Below, piece by piece: positions 31,624 to 43,639 of a DNA stretch of 64,000 bases. Origin of the DNA: Poecilobothrus nobilitatus (Eukaryota > Arthropoda > Insecta > Diptera > Dolichopodidae); NCBI GenBank assembly GCA_947095535.1, contig OX352772.1, positions 98,080,934 to 98,144,933 on the forward strand, given 5' to 3'. The translations under genes and the position numbers were made by a program. Below the pieces are notes generated by a model. That model was not told where the DNA came from, searched no databases, and worked only from the letters and a program-made list of their open reading frames with translations. Each line of letters opens with the position of its first letter. Position 1 is the stretch's first letter.

Positions 31624-32113
31624 TTGAGTCATGAACACTTTAGAAATAATAGTGTTTTAAAATGTAACAAATTTACAAACAAATATTTTAAGGGAGTTTT
31701 TGCTTTAGACAAAATTCCAAAAATAATAGAAAAACCAACTTTTTTAATTGTAAACACTGACAAGATAAAAGATCCGGGAACACATTGGTTTGCCCTTTAT
31801 ATTCTAAAGCATTGTTGCACAGAATATTTTGATTTGTATGGTGGAGTTCCAGATACACGGGAAATTTTGGAATACTTGAAAACTCCGTGCATAGTTTTTA
31901 ATAATAAGCAGATACAGGATATTCTTTCAGATGTATGTGGGCTGTTGCGTTCGTGGCTGGTATAGATGTTTTGGTTTAAGTATGAAAACTTTTTTGAATT
32001 AATTTCACAAAGATAATCATATAGAAAACGACAATCTGATTATTAATATGTTCTATCATTTATTTGGAAATTCTAAGTTTTCACAATCTTGTGTACCTCA
32101 GCAATATAATTAA
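31624..32113 (+). pseudogene. Adenain-like protease, frameshifted (unit B)
   Basis: Carries GTHWFALYIL, EYFDLYGG and SDVCG and the same frame loss after the Cys as unit A; Gly-to-Asp in the Gln segment (IQDIL). Confidence 0.82.
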
Positions 32114-32142
32114 TATTAAAAAGCTTTAGTTAAGACGTAGTA

Positions 32143-32693
32143 ATGGAAGATCAAGTTTCAAACACAAATTTGATGTTGAGTTATACATATTTTCTCAACA
32201 GAAATCAGTCATTAAAAGTTCTTGTTGGTTTTGATACAGAATCTATTGTAGCTACTTGCATTTTTCACCGTATTGGAAAAAAGCCAGCTATTTTAAAATA
32301 TCATGATTGGTGTAAGTTCCATCAGCAATTTTGTGAAAGGTACTCGAAAAAATCAATAAAGAATACAAAATTATGTTTACAATATGGGTTAAGAATTGTT
32401 ATTGGTCGATGTCTTAGTATTAACAAGGAGCAAGCTGACACATTTTACAACTTAATTGATTTTCTTCAAGCTGTAATGATACACAATAAAAGTCCTGAAT
32501 CAATGTACGGGAATATGTTATTAAGTATATAAAACCGTGTCAAGAAAAGCATGTTATGAAATTGCATGAAGAAATATATATTCCAATACAACGTTATAGC
32601 GTTCAATGTAATTATTCTAGATTGTTTTTTGAAATACCTGTACTACTAGAAAATAAAATTTGTAATATTTTAGTCAAGAACAAAAATAAATGA
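32143..32693 (+). pseudogene. Polinton ORF X (unit B)
   Basis: 129-residue first frame (MEDQVSNTNLMLSYTYFLNR) with the same frame break as unit A near 32532 and a continuing second frame to about 32693. Confidence 0.55.
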
Positions 32694-32785
32694 AAAATTT
32701 GTAAAATTTAATTAATTTGTTTTTATTATAAAATACTTATAGATACATATACATTTATACAAATATTCTTATATATTATTTTAGG

Positions 32786-33028
32786 CTATAAATTATTTCT
32801 AAAAAATTCTTCAAAATAGTCAGGATCTCCTTCTTGGTTATTTATTTCCCAAATTTGTTGCTCATCTGTATCTTCATCTAAAACTTGAAACGGTGGTATG
32901 AATTCTTCAGTTTCCATCAATTCCTCGTCATCTACAGTAGATGTAATTTCATCAACTTGAACCTCATTTTGTGTACTGACTATTACAGTTTCCTCAGTAA
33001 ATGGAAATGTTGTTGAATCAGCTGCCAT
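32786..33028 (-). CDS. Small acidic Polinton protein (unit B)
   Basis: 80-residue intact version of the acidic ORF at 27158-27409; the TD repeat is shorter (EDTDEQQ), matching a loss of 9 bp in a tctgta-type repeat. Confidence 0.5.
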   Translation of the reverse strand: MAADSTTFPFTEETVIVSTQNEVQVDEITSTVDDEELMETEEFIPPFQVLDEDTDEQQIWEINNQEGDPDYFEEFFRNNL

Positions 33029-33190
33029 TTTTGTAAAATATCTTACAAAAATTGAGTTAAAAATGATTTACCAGTAAAATTGAACCGCATTATATACTGT
33101 AGAATACAGTCAAAATTTAAAGTTTTCAGAGTATATAAATAAAGAAATGCAAAATTGGATTTTTAAAACTAGTTAGATGGTGTAAAAATC

Positions 33191-33470
33191 ATGTCAAAAT
33201 CTCAAATAGTAAAAGAAATACATAGACCAGCTAGAAAAAGGTATCTTAGAAGGAAAGTCAAGCAGAAAGGAGTAAATGATACCTGGCAAATTGATCTAGT
33301 GGAAATGATTCCTTATGGAAAATTCAACAAAGGTTTTAAATATATGTTAACCGTTATAGATATATTTTCTAAATATGCTGATGCTGAACCAATTAAAACT
33401 CAAACCGGTAGTAATGTTTTAAATGCGTTAAAGAAAATTATAAAACGAGCTAAAAATCTACCTAAAAACC
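33191..33470 (+). pseudogene. Polinton integrase, N-terminal part only (unit B deletion)
   Basis: The core is intact through the first catalytic Asp (DTWQIDLVEM) and the KRAKNLPKN segment. It then stops being homologous at 33470, just before the second catalytic Asp, where a ~1.3-kb deletion joins it to the hairpin gene in inverted coding sense. The open frame runs on to 33550 by chance. Confidence 0.85.
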
Positions 33471-33472
33471 TT

Positions 33473-33646
33473 TGTTGTTGTTGGTTTTTCATGGTAGGGA
33501 AAATGATGCGCCAGCAAATGTTCAATTTGCTCTGGTGGCTGATAAAATGAGTGTTGATGTTGTTGTTGCTCATGATAAAGTGGCATTTTCGCCATCTTTT
33601 TCTTTTTTGTAGGAATTTGCGCCTGTATTGTTACATCATCCAGCAC
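33473..33646 (-). pseudogene. ORF H, N-terminal remnant (unit B)
   Basis: Only the first ~56 residues (MLDDVTIQAQIPTKKKKMAK, Gln/His-rich part) remain. Eight of the nine hairpins are deleted; the ninth (gcaaat...atttgc) is kept. Confidence 0.75.
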
Positions 33647-33875
33647 GTAAACTTTATTCCTTTACTAAACAGCACGTAAACTTTATTCAAATTCCTGTGC
33701 CATCCTGCTTGCTTCAAATTAAACTGATATTTTTATAAAATCTCGATGTATTTATATACGAATTTCCAGTAATATTATAACAAAATAAAAACTTTAGAAC
33801 TAGTGACACCCTTGCAAATATTTTCTAAGTGGAAAGGATAAAATCTATCAAAAATGTCAGTTGATTACAATGTTG

Positions 33876-34232
33876 CTAATATTTTTTATGTAGAAAAGGT
33901 AATTTATTAAATTGCCGTTTGATTACAATGTTGTAATACTGTTTTCTATTTAAAATTCGTATAAGATGAGACAATAGTGTGTGTTTGATATTTTTCCTAA
34001 CTAAAATCGCTACACCTCCTCCCCTTGCATATGCCCTGTTACATACATATACATCAAATAGAGCATCGGAAAAAGAACTATTTTTTAACCAAGTTTCAGT
34101 GAGAACTGCTATATCTATTTTATCTTTCCTCAGTAAACTTAGAAATTCAATTTTTTTATTGGAGATGCTTCTGGCATTCCAATATAAAACTTTAATATTG
34201 TTGTAATTAATTACTGACATTATTACATACAT
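33876..34232 (-). pseudogene. Chimeric ORF at the B/C junction
   Basis: Same fusion as at 29578-29934, identical in protein sequence. Confidence 0.8.
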
Positions 34233-35436
34233 ATTTTAAAGTGATTTCGAATAATATATTGATTTGTTCTAGTTTAGTTTTGCAGCTTGAAAGTTTGTTT
34301 AAAAGCTCTTGTGAGATTGAGAGTAACTCATTATACGAGAACAAATCACTATTTACATTTACATTATTGTTAGTGTTAAAATTATTACTTAAACTATTGT
34401 TTTTTGTTTTAGTTGATTGTAAAATGCTTGCGTATGAGAGATCATTTGATGTTCCCATGTTTGTGAATAAACTGTAATTAGGTGTTCTCTTTTGTGTTGT
34501 AGAATTCTTAGTTGTATTTGGAAGAAAAGGAAAGGCTGATACATCGTTAGTGTTAATGTTGTGAAAACGTGGTTTTCTGACATTCTGGTTTTTTGTATTA
34601 TTTTTTTCTCTAATTGACTGTATAATTTGGTTGTATTTAATCTTTTCAGGGTAAAGCGAGAAATTAGATTTGTGTGGACCTTTACAGTTGGCACATTTTA
34701 ATTTTTGTTGATTGGTCGGTTTATTCACTTCTTCACAGTTTTTTGTAATATGTGAACCGGCACAAATTCCACATATTGTTTTAAGATGGCAAAAAGACGC
34801 ACCGTGACCATAGGTTTGAGAGTTGTAACATAATATGTGACCGCTTTTCCTGTAAGTATAATAATCCCATTTGATAACACTGTTAAAAAGGGTTTTAATA
34901 CGAGATCTAATTTCCGCTAATTTAATTGTATTTTTTTTAATGTGGATAATAAAATTTTGATGCTGGAAATATTGCGATATTTTAATTTGCATTGGTTTGA
35001 CTTCAATACAGCTAATACCCTCCAGAGCAATTGCTGCAGAAACTTCCTCTGGCTGAATAGATGAATCAAGGCCATATAGAACAAATTTTATGGGTTTATC
35101 TGCACGATTTGCATGTGTAAAAAATTTCCACACTCTATTTTGATCCGTTTGTTTTTTATTGAAATCAGCCAGTGCTCCAAATAAAGTTTTGAAATCTTCA
35201 ATGGAATTTGTTATAATTTTAGTGTAGACACTAGTGTTTTTTATTAAATAATTTTTAAATTTTAGTGTTTCCATGTGATTACTGATTTCCTTATTGGATT
35301 TGCCAATGATATTAATCGGTGGAGGTTTAATTTCCTTAGGTTTCGTCTCTTGTGGTTCATGCATTTCACTATCAACACTATCGGTATCCTCTATTTGACT
35401 TAAAGGCTTGAAGTTATTTGAATAATTTGGATTCAT
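34207..35436 (-). CDS. Jockey-like ORF1 gag-like protein, intact (unit C)
   Basis: An uninterrupted 409-residue ORF: N-terminal Ser/Asp-rich segment, RNA-binding fold (YTKIITNSIEDFKTLFGALA, KFVLYGLDSSIQPEEVSAA) and Cys/His knuckles from about residue 205 to 250. The first knuckle has Cys-to-Ser (CYNSQTYGHGASFC) and the third is CANCKGPHKSNFSLYP, with Tyr where A and B have Cys. An Asn-rich C-terminus follows. It keeps the 5 bp lost in units A and B, so it represents the older reading frame. It has no ORF2 partner here, only the endonuclease start. Confidence 0.85.
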   Translation of the reverse strand: MNPNYSNNFKPLSQIEDTDSVDSEMHEPQETKPKEIKPPPINIIGKSNKEISNHMETLKFKNYLIKNTSVYTKIITNSIEDFKTLFGALADFNKKQTDQNRVWKFFTHANRADKPIKFVLYGLDSSIQPEEVSAAIALEGISCIEVKPMQIKISQYFQHQNFIIHIKKNTIKLAEIRSRIKTLFNSVIKWDYYTYRKSGHILCYNSQTYGHGASFCHLKTICGICAGSHITKNCEEVNKPTNQQKLKCANCKGPHKSNFSLYPEKIKYNQIIQSIREKNNTKNQNVRKPRFHNINTNDVSAFPFLPNTTKNSTTQKRTPNYSLFTNMGTSNDLSYASILQSTKTKNNSLSNNFNTNNNVNVNSDLFSYNELLSISQELLNKLSSCKTKLEQINILFEITLKYVCNNVSN

Positions 35437-35620
35437 TATTTGTTTTTTATGATGATGAATATCTTCATCATTTGAAATACAGTTACTGTTCCTTTTAGGT
35501 ATTGTGGTAAATTTGAGAACTACACAGTTACTGTTAGTGTTTTCCCTTTTATAATTATTATTATTATTAGTAGAGCAGCTATATACACGACTATACAGGC
35601 CGAAGGATAATCGAACTACC

Positions 35621-35866
35621 GTAAAAGATATTTGTTTAGTTGGAATTAAAGAACCTTGTAAAAAATTTGTAAAAGAGTTTACTTATAAATTTCCAACCAA
35701 AGAAATTATAAATGAAAATTTTGAAAATTACTCTTTCGGAACTGTAAATAATGATAAAATTAATAAAGAATTAAGATAGGTACTAGAAAAATTTGATGTT
35801 ATTATAACAAATGAAAAAATAAAAAAGCAGTTTTTAATGAACTACATTACTGAAATAAGTTTGTAA
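35621..35866 (+). pseudogene. Unassigned Polinton small gene, 3' part with extra stop (unit C)
   Basis: As in unit A, but a Gln codon has become TAG (aagataggtac) at about 35777-35779. Confidence 0.5.
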
Positions 35867-35926
35867 GTAATATAAGTAAGAAATAAGTAACTACATTAAT
35901 AATAATGAAATATGATTTGAGTCAGT

Positions 35927-36416
35927 TTGAGTCATGAACACTTTAGAAATAATAGTGTTTTAAAATGTAACAAATTTACAAACAAATATTTTAAGGGAGT
36001 TTTTGCTTTAGACAAAATTCCAAAAATAATAGAAAAACCAACTTTTTTAATTGTAAACACTGACAAGATAAAAGATCCGGGAACACATTGGTTTGCCCTT
36101 TATATTCTAAAGCATTGTTGCACAGAATATTTGGATTTGTATGGTGGAATTCCAGATACACGGGAAATTTTGGAATACTTGAAAACTCCGTGCATAGTTT
36201 TTAATAATAAGCAGATACAGGGTATTCTTTCAGATGTATGTGGGCTGTTGCGTTCGTGGCTGGTATAGATGTTTTGGTTTAAGTATGAAAACTTTTTTGA
36301 ATTAATTTCACAAAGATAATCATATAGAAAACGACAATCTGATTATTAATATGTTCTATCATTTATTTGGAAATTCTAAGTTTTCACAATCTTGTGTACC
36401 TCAGCAATATAATTAA
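35927..36416 (+). pseudogene. Adenain-like protease, frameshifted (unit C)
   Basis: His, acidic and Cys motifs as in unit A (GTHWFALYIL, EYLDLYGG with Phe-to-Leu, SDVCG), with the shared frame loss after the Cys. Confidence 0.82.
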
Positions 36417-36445
36417 TATTAAAAAGCTTTAGTTAAGACGTAGTA

Positions 36446-36996
36446 ATGGAAGATCAAAGTTCGAACACAAATTTGATGTTGAGTTATACATATTTTCTCA
36501 ACAGAAATCAGTCATTAAAAGTTCTTGTTGGTTTTGATACAGAATCTATTGTAGCTACTTGCATTTTTCACCGTATTGGAAAAAAGCCAGCTATTTTAAA
36601 ATATCATGATTGGTGTAAGTTCCATCAGCAATTTTGTGAAAGGTACTCGAAAAAATCAATAAAGAATACAAAATTATGTTTACAATATGGGTTAAGAATT
36701 GTTATTGGTCGATGTCTTAGTATTAACAAGGAGGAAGCTGACACATTTTACAACTTAATTGATTTTCTTCAAGCTGTAATGATACACAATAAAAGTCCTG
36801 AATCAATGTACGGGAATATGTTATTAAATATATAAAACCGTGTCAAGAAAAGCATGTTATGAAATTGCATGAAGAAATATATATTCCAATACAACGTTAT
36901 AGCGTTCAATGTAATTATTCTAGATTGTTTTTTGAAATACCTGTACTACTAGAAAATAAAATTTGTAATATTTTAGTCAAGAACAAAAATAAATGA
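36446..36996 (+). pseudogene. Polinton ORF X (unit C)
   Basis: First frame of 129 residues (MEDQSSNTNLMLSYTYFLNR) and the same frame break near 36835 as units A and B. Confidence 0.55.
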
Positions 36997-37088
36997 AAAA
37001 TTTGTAAAATTTAATTAATTTGTTTTTATTATAAAATACTTATAGATACATATACATTTATACAAATATTCTTATATATTATTTTAGG

Positions 37089-37340
37089 CTATAAATTATT
37101 TCTAAAAAATTCTTCAAAATAGTCAGGATCTCCTTCTTGGTTATTTATTTCCCAAATTTGTTGCTCTGTATCTGTATCTGTATCTTCATCTAAAACTTGA
37201 AACGGTGGTATGAATTCTTCAGTTTCCATCAATTCCTCGTCATCTACAGTAGATGTAATTTCATCAACTTGAACCTCATTTTGTGTACTGACTATTACAG
37301 TTTCCTCAGTAAATGGAAATGTTGTTGAATCAGCTGCCAT
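37089..37340 (-). CDS. Small acidic Polinton protein (unit C)
   Basis: 83 residues, same length of TD repeat as unit A, with TEETVIVSTQ as in unit B. Confidence 0.5.
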   Translation of the reverse strand: MAADSTTFPFTEETVIVSTQNEVQVDEITSTVDDEELMETEEFIPPFQVLDEDTDTDTEQQIWEINNQEGDPDYFEEFFRNNL

Positions 37341-37502
37341 TTTTGTAAAATATCTTACAAAAATTGAGTTAAAAATGATTTACCAGTAAAATTGAACCGC
37401 ATTATATACTGTAGAATACAGTCAAAATTTAAAGTTTTCAGAGTATATAAATAAAGAAATGCAAAATTGGATTTTTAAAACTAGTTAGATGGTGTAAAAA
37501 TC

Positions 37503-38421
37503 ATGTCAAAATCTCAAATAGTAAAAGAAATACATAGACCAGCTAGAAAAAGGTATCTTAGAAGGAAAGTCAAGCAGAAAGGAGTAAATGATACCTGGCA
37601 AATTGATCTAGTGGAAATGATTCCTTATGGAAAATTCAACAAAGGTTTTAAATATATGTTAACCGTTATAGATATATTTTCTAAATATGCTGATGCTGAA
37701 CCAATTAAAACTCAAACCGGTAGTAATGTTTTAAATGCGTTAAAGAAAATTATAAAACGAGCTAAAATCTACCTAAAAACATTCATTCAGATCAAGGTAA
37801 AGAATTTTTCAACTCGATATTTCAAAATTTTGTTGTAAAAAAGGGTATTAATCACTATCATACTTACTCTGAAATGAAAACATCTATTGTAGAACGCTTT
37901 AATCGGACTTTAAAAAATTTAATGTGGAAAATATTTAGTTTACAAGGAAACTACAAATGGATTAATATATTGCAATCTTTATTAAACACCTATAATTCCA
38001 CTAAACATAGAACAACTAAATTACCTCCTGAAAAAATTTCTAAGAAAAACGAAAAATTTATTTTAAAAAATGTTTACATGCAACCTAAAATTTCTCTAAA
38101 AGCTAAATATAAAGTTGGAGACTATGTTAGAATAAGTAAATACAAAAAAACTTTTGAAAAAGGTTATCAACCGAATTGGTCTACTGAAATTTTTAAAATT
38201 ATCAAAGTAAACAGTACCTCTCCGTGACATATCAGCTGGTTGATTATAAAAATGATTCAATATTTGGTGGATTTTATGAGGAGGAACTCACATCTGTTAA
38301 ACACCCAAACGTATATCTTGTCGAGAAAATTTTAAAGAAAAAAGGCAATAAAGTTTTTGTTAAATGGCTTGGGTTTGACGAAAAACATAACACATGGATA
38401 AATTCAACAATTATTGTTTAA
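37503..38421 (+). pseudogene. Polinton integrase with chromodomain, two frameshifts (unit C)
   Basis: A one-base loss at about 37766 (gctaaaatctacc for gctaaaaatctacc) breaks the core before the second catalytic Asp. The shared break at 38225-38227 separates barrel and chromodomain. The chromodomain frame is open to 38421 (KWLGFDEKHNTWI), without the stop seen in unit A. Confidence 0.85.
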
Positions 38422-38777
38422 TATATGTAAAATAAAACTTTAATAAAGATCTGAAAAACTTGCTAACATCTGAAAAATAAAATAAAATTAAGAACAGTAC
38501 AAAACTTATTTGAAATGAAATTTTTTGTTGAACAAATTCCTTATATAAAAATAAACTTGATAACATCTGAAAAATAAAATAAAATCTTAAAATTTGAAAA
38601 ATAAAATAAAATCCTAACATCTGAAAAATGAAAATAAATTTAGAACAGTACAAAATTTAGTTGAAATAAATTTTTTATTGAACAAATTCTTTACATAAAA
38701 TTCTTAGTATAAAAACATAATTCTTAATATATAATAATTCTTATTCTATAAATGATATAACATAAAAGCTTAAACTA

Positions 38778-39252
38778 TAATTATTGTTTTGTGGCGAATT
38801 AAAAATCACCACGTTCTTCTTTTAAAATTAACTCATTTTCCTCGTTTACGAGGAAATAAGTATTTTTTTCGATTTCCTCTCGGAAATCGTTATTTTCAAA
38901 TACCGCAACTGTTTGTTGCGGAATAAATATAATACTATTAAGTAAACGGTGTTAATTTTTTTTATTTTATGTATTTTATAGAGCCTACTTGGCTCCATAT
39001 CTTTAACCTTTAAAAAGTTCCTTAAAGGTTTTTTTTTGTATCAAATAATTCCACCAGTTTTCTTTTTTTAGTGGAATTTGGTGTTGTTGGTTTTTCATGG
39101 TAGGGAAAATGATGCGCCAGCAAATGTTCAATTTGCTCTGGTGGCTGATAAAATGAGTGTTGATGTTGTTGTTGCTCATGATAAAGTGGCATTTTCGCCA
39201 TCTTTTTCTTTTTTGTAGGAATTTGCGCCTGTATTGTTACATCATCCAGCAC
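38778..39252 (-). pseudogene. ORF H with partly deleted hairpin cluster (unit C)
   Basis: Same two-frame gene as unit A, nine T in the homopolymer. Twenty-five bp (unit A 29014-29038) are missing, which removes hairpin 4 and the left arm of hairpin 5. All other stems are unchanged; the hairpin 7 loop has one substitution. Confidence 0.5.
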
Positions 39253-39481
39253 GTAAACTTTATTCCTTTACTAAACAGCACGTAAACTTTATTCAAATTC
39301 CTGTGCCATCCTGCTTGCTTGAAATTAAACTGATATTTTTATAAAATCTCGATGTATTTATATACGAATTTCCAGTAATATTATAACAAAATAAAAACTT
39401 TAGAACTAGTGACACCCTTGCAAATATTTTCTAAGTGGAAAGGATAAAATCTATCAAAAATGTCAGTTGATTACAATGTTG

Positions 39482-39838
39482 CTAATATTTTTTATGTAGA
39501 AAAGGTAATTTATTAAATTGCCGTTTGATTACAATGTTGTAATACTGTTTTCTATTTAAAATTCGTATAAGATGAGAAAATAGTGTGTGTTTGATATTTT
39601 TCCTAACTAAAATCGCTACACCTCCTCCCCTTGCATATGCCCTGTTACATACATATACATCAAATAGAGCATCGGAAAAAGAACTATTTTTTAACCAAGT
39701 TTCAGTGAGAACTGCTATATCTATTTTATCTTTCCTCAGTAAACTTAGAAATTCAATTTTTTTATTGGAGATGCTTCTGGCATTCCAATATAAAACTTTA
39801 ATATTGTTGTAATTAATTACTGACATTATTACATACAT
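39482..39838 (-). pseudogene. Chimeric ORF at the C/D junction
   Basis: Same fusion as at 29578-29934 with one Leu-to-Phe change at the junction. Confidence 0.8.
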
Positions 39839-40883
39839 ATTTTAAAGTGATTTCGAATAATATATTGATTTGTTCTAGTTTAGTTTTGCAGCTTGAAAGT
39901 TTGTTTAAAAGCTCTTGTGAGATTGAGAGTAACTCATTATACGAGAACAAATCACTATTTACATTTACATTATTGTTAGTGTTAAAATTATTACTTAAAC
40001 TATTGTTTTTTGTTTTAGTTGATTGTAAAATGCTTGCGTATGAGAGATCATTTGATGTTCCCATGTTTGTGAATAAACTGTAATTAGGTGTTCTCTTTTG
40101 TGTTGTAGAATTCTTAGTTGTATTTGGAAGAAAAGGAAAGGCTGATACATCGTTAGTGTTAATGTTGTGAAAACGTGGTTTTCTGACATTCTGGTTTTTT
40201 GTATTATTTTTTTCTCTAATTGACTGTATAATTTGGTTGTATTTAATCTTTTCAGGGTAAAGCGAGAAATTAGATTTGTGTGGACCTTTACAGTTGGCAC
40301 ATTTTAATTTTTGTTGATTGGTCGGTTTATTCACTTCTTCACAGTTTTTTGTAATATGTGAACCGGCACAAATTCCACATATTGTTTTAAGATGGCAAAA
40401 AGACGCACCGTGACCATAGGTTTGAGAGTTGTAACATAATATGTGACCGCTTTTCCTGTAAGTATAATAATCCCATTTGATAACACTGTTAAAAAGGGTT
40501 TTAATACGAGATCTAATTTCCGCTAATTTAATTGTATTTTTTTTAATGTGGATAATAAAATTTTGATGCTGGAAATATTGCGATATTTTAATTTGCATTG
40601 GTTTGACTTCAATACAGCGAATACCCTCCAGAGCAATTGCTGCAGAAACTTCCTCTGGTTGAATAGATGAATCAAGGCCATATAGAACAAATTTTATGGG
40701 TTTATCTGCACGATTTGCATGTGTAAAAAATCTCCACACTCTATTTTGATCCGTTTGTTTTTTATTGAAATCAGCCAGTGCTCCAAATAAAGTTTTGAAA
40801 TCTTCAATGGAATTTGTTATAATTTTAGTGTAGACACTAGTGTTTTTTATTAAATAATTTTTAAATTTTAGTGTTTCCATGTG
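39813..40883 (-). pseudogene. Jockey-like ORF1, 5'-truncated (unit D)
   Basis: Open from an internal Met (METLKFKNYLIKN) at 40880 to the normal stop, in one frame, with the 5 bp present as in unit C. The first 54 codons and the leader are lost in the deletion at 40884. Confidence 0.82.
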
Positions 40884-40884
40884 A

Positions 40885-41146
40885 CTGACACATTTTACAA
40901 CTTAATTGATTTTCTTCAAGCTGTAATGATACACAATAAAAGTCCTGAATCAATGTACGGGAATATGTTATTAAATATATAAAACCGTGTCAAGAAAAGC
41001 ATGTTATGAAATTGCATGAAGAAATATATATTCCAATACAACGTTATAGCGTTCAATGTAATTATTCTAGATTGTTTTTTGAAATACCTGTACTACTAGA
41101 AAATAAAATTTGTAATATTTTAGTCAAGAACAAAAATAAATGAAAA
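40885..41146 (+). pseudogene. Polinton ORF X, 3' end only (unit D)
   Basis: Starts at the deletion point (ctgacacattttac) and keeps the last ~30 codons of the first frame and the second-frame tail. Confidence 0.6.
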
Positions 41147-41238
41147 ATTTGTAAAATTTAATTAATTTGTTTTTATTATAAAATACTTATAGATACATAT
41201 ACATTTATACAAATATTCTTATATATTATTTTAGGCTA

Positions 41239-41487
41239 TAAATTATTTCTAAAAAATTCTTCAAAATAGTCAGGATCTCCTTCTTGGTTATTTATTTCCC
41301 AAATTTGTTGCTCTGTATCTGTATCTGTATCTTCATCTAAAACTTGAAACGGTGGTATGAATTCTTCAGTTTCCATCAATTCCTCGTCATCTACAGTAGA
41401 TGTAATTTCATCAACTTGAACCTCATTTTGTGTACTGACTATTACAGTTTCCTAAGTAAATGGAAATGTTGTTGAATTAGCTGCCAT
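41239..41487 (-). pseudogene. Small acidic Polinton protein with early stop (unit D)
   Basis: Same as 27158-27409, but a Glu codon near the N-terminus has become a stop (cctaagtaaatgg on the plus strand) and the fourth codon is changed. It explains why no full ORF is seen here. Confidence 0.6.
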
Positions 41488-41649
41488 TTTTGTAAAATAT
41501 CTTACAAAAATTGAGTTAAAAATAATTTGCCAGTAAAATTGAACCGCATTATATACTGTAGAATACAGTCAAAATTTAAAGTTTTCAGAGTATATAAATA
41601 AAGAAATGCAAAATTGGATTTTTAAAACTAGTTAGATGGTGTAAAAATC

Positions 41650-42569
41650 ATGTCAAGATCTCAAATAGTAAAAGAAATACATAGACCAGCTAGAAAAAGG
41701 TATCTTAGAAGGAAAGTCAAGCAGAAAGGAGTAAATGATACCTGGCAAATTGATCTAGTGGAAATGATTCCTTATGGAAAATTCAACAAAGGTTTTAAAT
41801 ATATGTTAACCATTATAGATATATTTTCTAAATATGCTGATGCTGAACCAATTAAAACTCAAACCGGTAGTAATGTTTTAAATGCGTTAAAGAAAATTAT
41901 AAAACGAGCTAAAAATCTACCTAAAAACATTCATTCAGATCAAGGTAAAGAATTTTTCAACTCGATATTTCAAAATTTTGTTGTAAAAAAGGGTATTAAT
42001 CACTATCATACTTACTCTGAAATGAAAACATCTATTGTAGAACGCTTTAATCGGACTTTAAAAAATTTAATGTGGAAAATATTTAGTTTACAAGGAAACT
42101 ACAAATGGATTAATATATTGCAATCTTTATTAAACACCTATAATTCCACTAAACATAGAACAACTAAATTACCTCCTAACAAAATTTCTAAGAAAAACGA
42201 AAAACTTATTTTAAAAAATGTTTACATGCAACCTAAAATTTCTCTAAAAGCTAAATATAAAGTTGGAGACTATGTTAGAATAAGTAAATACAAAAAAACT
42301 TTTGAAAAAGGTTATCAACCGAATTGGTCTACTGAAATTTTTAAAATTATCAAAGTAAACAGTACCTCTCCGTGACATATCAGCTGGTTGATTATAAAAA
42401 TGATTCAATATTTGGTGGATTTTATGAGGAGGAACTCACATCTGTTAAACACCCAAACGTATATCTTGTCGAGAAAATTTTAAAGAAAAAAGGCAATAAA
42501 GTTTTTGTTAAATGGCTTGGGTTTGACGAAAAACATAACACATGGATAAATTCAACAATTATTGTTTAA
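41650..42569 (+). pseudogene. Polinton integrase with chromodomain, single shared frameshift (unit D)
   Basis: Core complete with both Asp regions and the Glu region; the same one-base loss at 42373-42375 as units A and C separates the chromodomain, which is open to 42569. This is the least damaged integrase of the array. Confidence 0.87.
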
Positions 42570-42945
42570 TATATGTAAAATAAAACTTTAATAAGGATCT
42601 GAAAAACTTGCTAACATCTGAAAAATAAAATAAAATTAAGAACAGTACAAAACTCATTTGAAATGAAATTTTTTGTTGAACAAATTCCTTATATAAAAAT
42701 AAACTTGATAACATCTGAAAAATAAAATAAAATCTTAAAATCTGAAAAATAAAATCAAATCCTAACATCTGAAAAATGAAAATAAATTTAGAACAGTACA
42801 AAATTTAGTTGAAATAAAATTTTTTATTGAACAAATTCTTTATATAAAATTCTTAGTATAAAAACATAATTCTTAATATATAATAATTCTTATTCTATAA
42901 ATGATATAACATAAAAGCTTAAACTATAATTATTGTTTTGTGGCG

Positions 42946-43425
42946 AATTAAAAATCACCACGTTCTTCTTTTAAAATTAACTCATTTTCCTCGTTTACGA
43001 GGAAATAAGTATTTTTTTCGATTTCCTCTCGGAAATCGTTATCTTCAAATACCGCAACTGTTTGTTGCGGAATAAATATAATATTATTAAGGGTCTCGAA
43101 GACCCATTTTTCACCGTGAACGGTGTTAATTTGTTTTATTTTATGTATTTTATAGAGCCTACTTGGCTCCATATCTTTAACCTTTAAAAATTTCCTTAAA
43201 GGTTTTTTTTGTATCAAATAATTCCACCAGTTTTCTTTTTTTAGTGGAATTTGGTGTTGTTGGTTTTTCATGGTAGGGAAAATGATGCGCCAGCAAATGT
43301 TCAATTTGCTCTGGTGGCTGATAAAATGAGTGTTGATGTTGTTGTTGCTCATGATAAAGTGGCATTTTCGCCATCTTTTTCTTTTTTGTAGGAATTTGCG
43401 CCTGTATTGTTACATCATCCAGCAC
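42946..43425 (-). pseudogene. ORF H with full hairpin cluster (unit D)
   Basis: Eight T in the homopolymer instead of nine, so the two frames overlap differently: the first ends KEIFKG and the second is open from 43352. All nine stems are present; the hairpin 5 loop has one substitution (caccgtgaacggtg). Confidence 0.55.
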
Positions 43426-43639
43426 GTAAACTTTATTCCTTTACTAAACAGCACGTAAACTTTATTCAAATTCCTGTGCCATCCTACTTGCTTCAAATTA
43501 AACTGATATTTTTATAAAATCTCGATGTATTTATATACGAATTTCCAGTAATATTATAACAAAATAAAAACTTTAGAACTTGTGACACCCTTGCAAATAT
43601 TTTCTAAGTGGAAAGGATAAAATCTATCAAAAATGTCAG

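Larger units (their letters stand above)
29672..33969. repeat. Array unit B (4.3 kb)
   Basis: Copy of unit A with a deletion joining the integrase (33470) to the start of the hairpin gene (33473). It shares with A the 5-bp deletion in jockey ORF1. Single-base differences from A are scattered throughout. Confidence 0.92.
33970..39575. repeat. Array unit C (5.6 kb)
   Basis: The most complete unit besides A. Jockey ORF1 is undamaged, the integrase has two frameshifts, and a 25-bp segment of the hairpin cluster is missing. It shares several substitutions with unit D (for example ttttttgttttag and gtgaaaacgtgg), supporting A-B and C-D as closer pairs in the jockey part. Confidence 0.92.
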
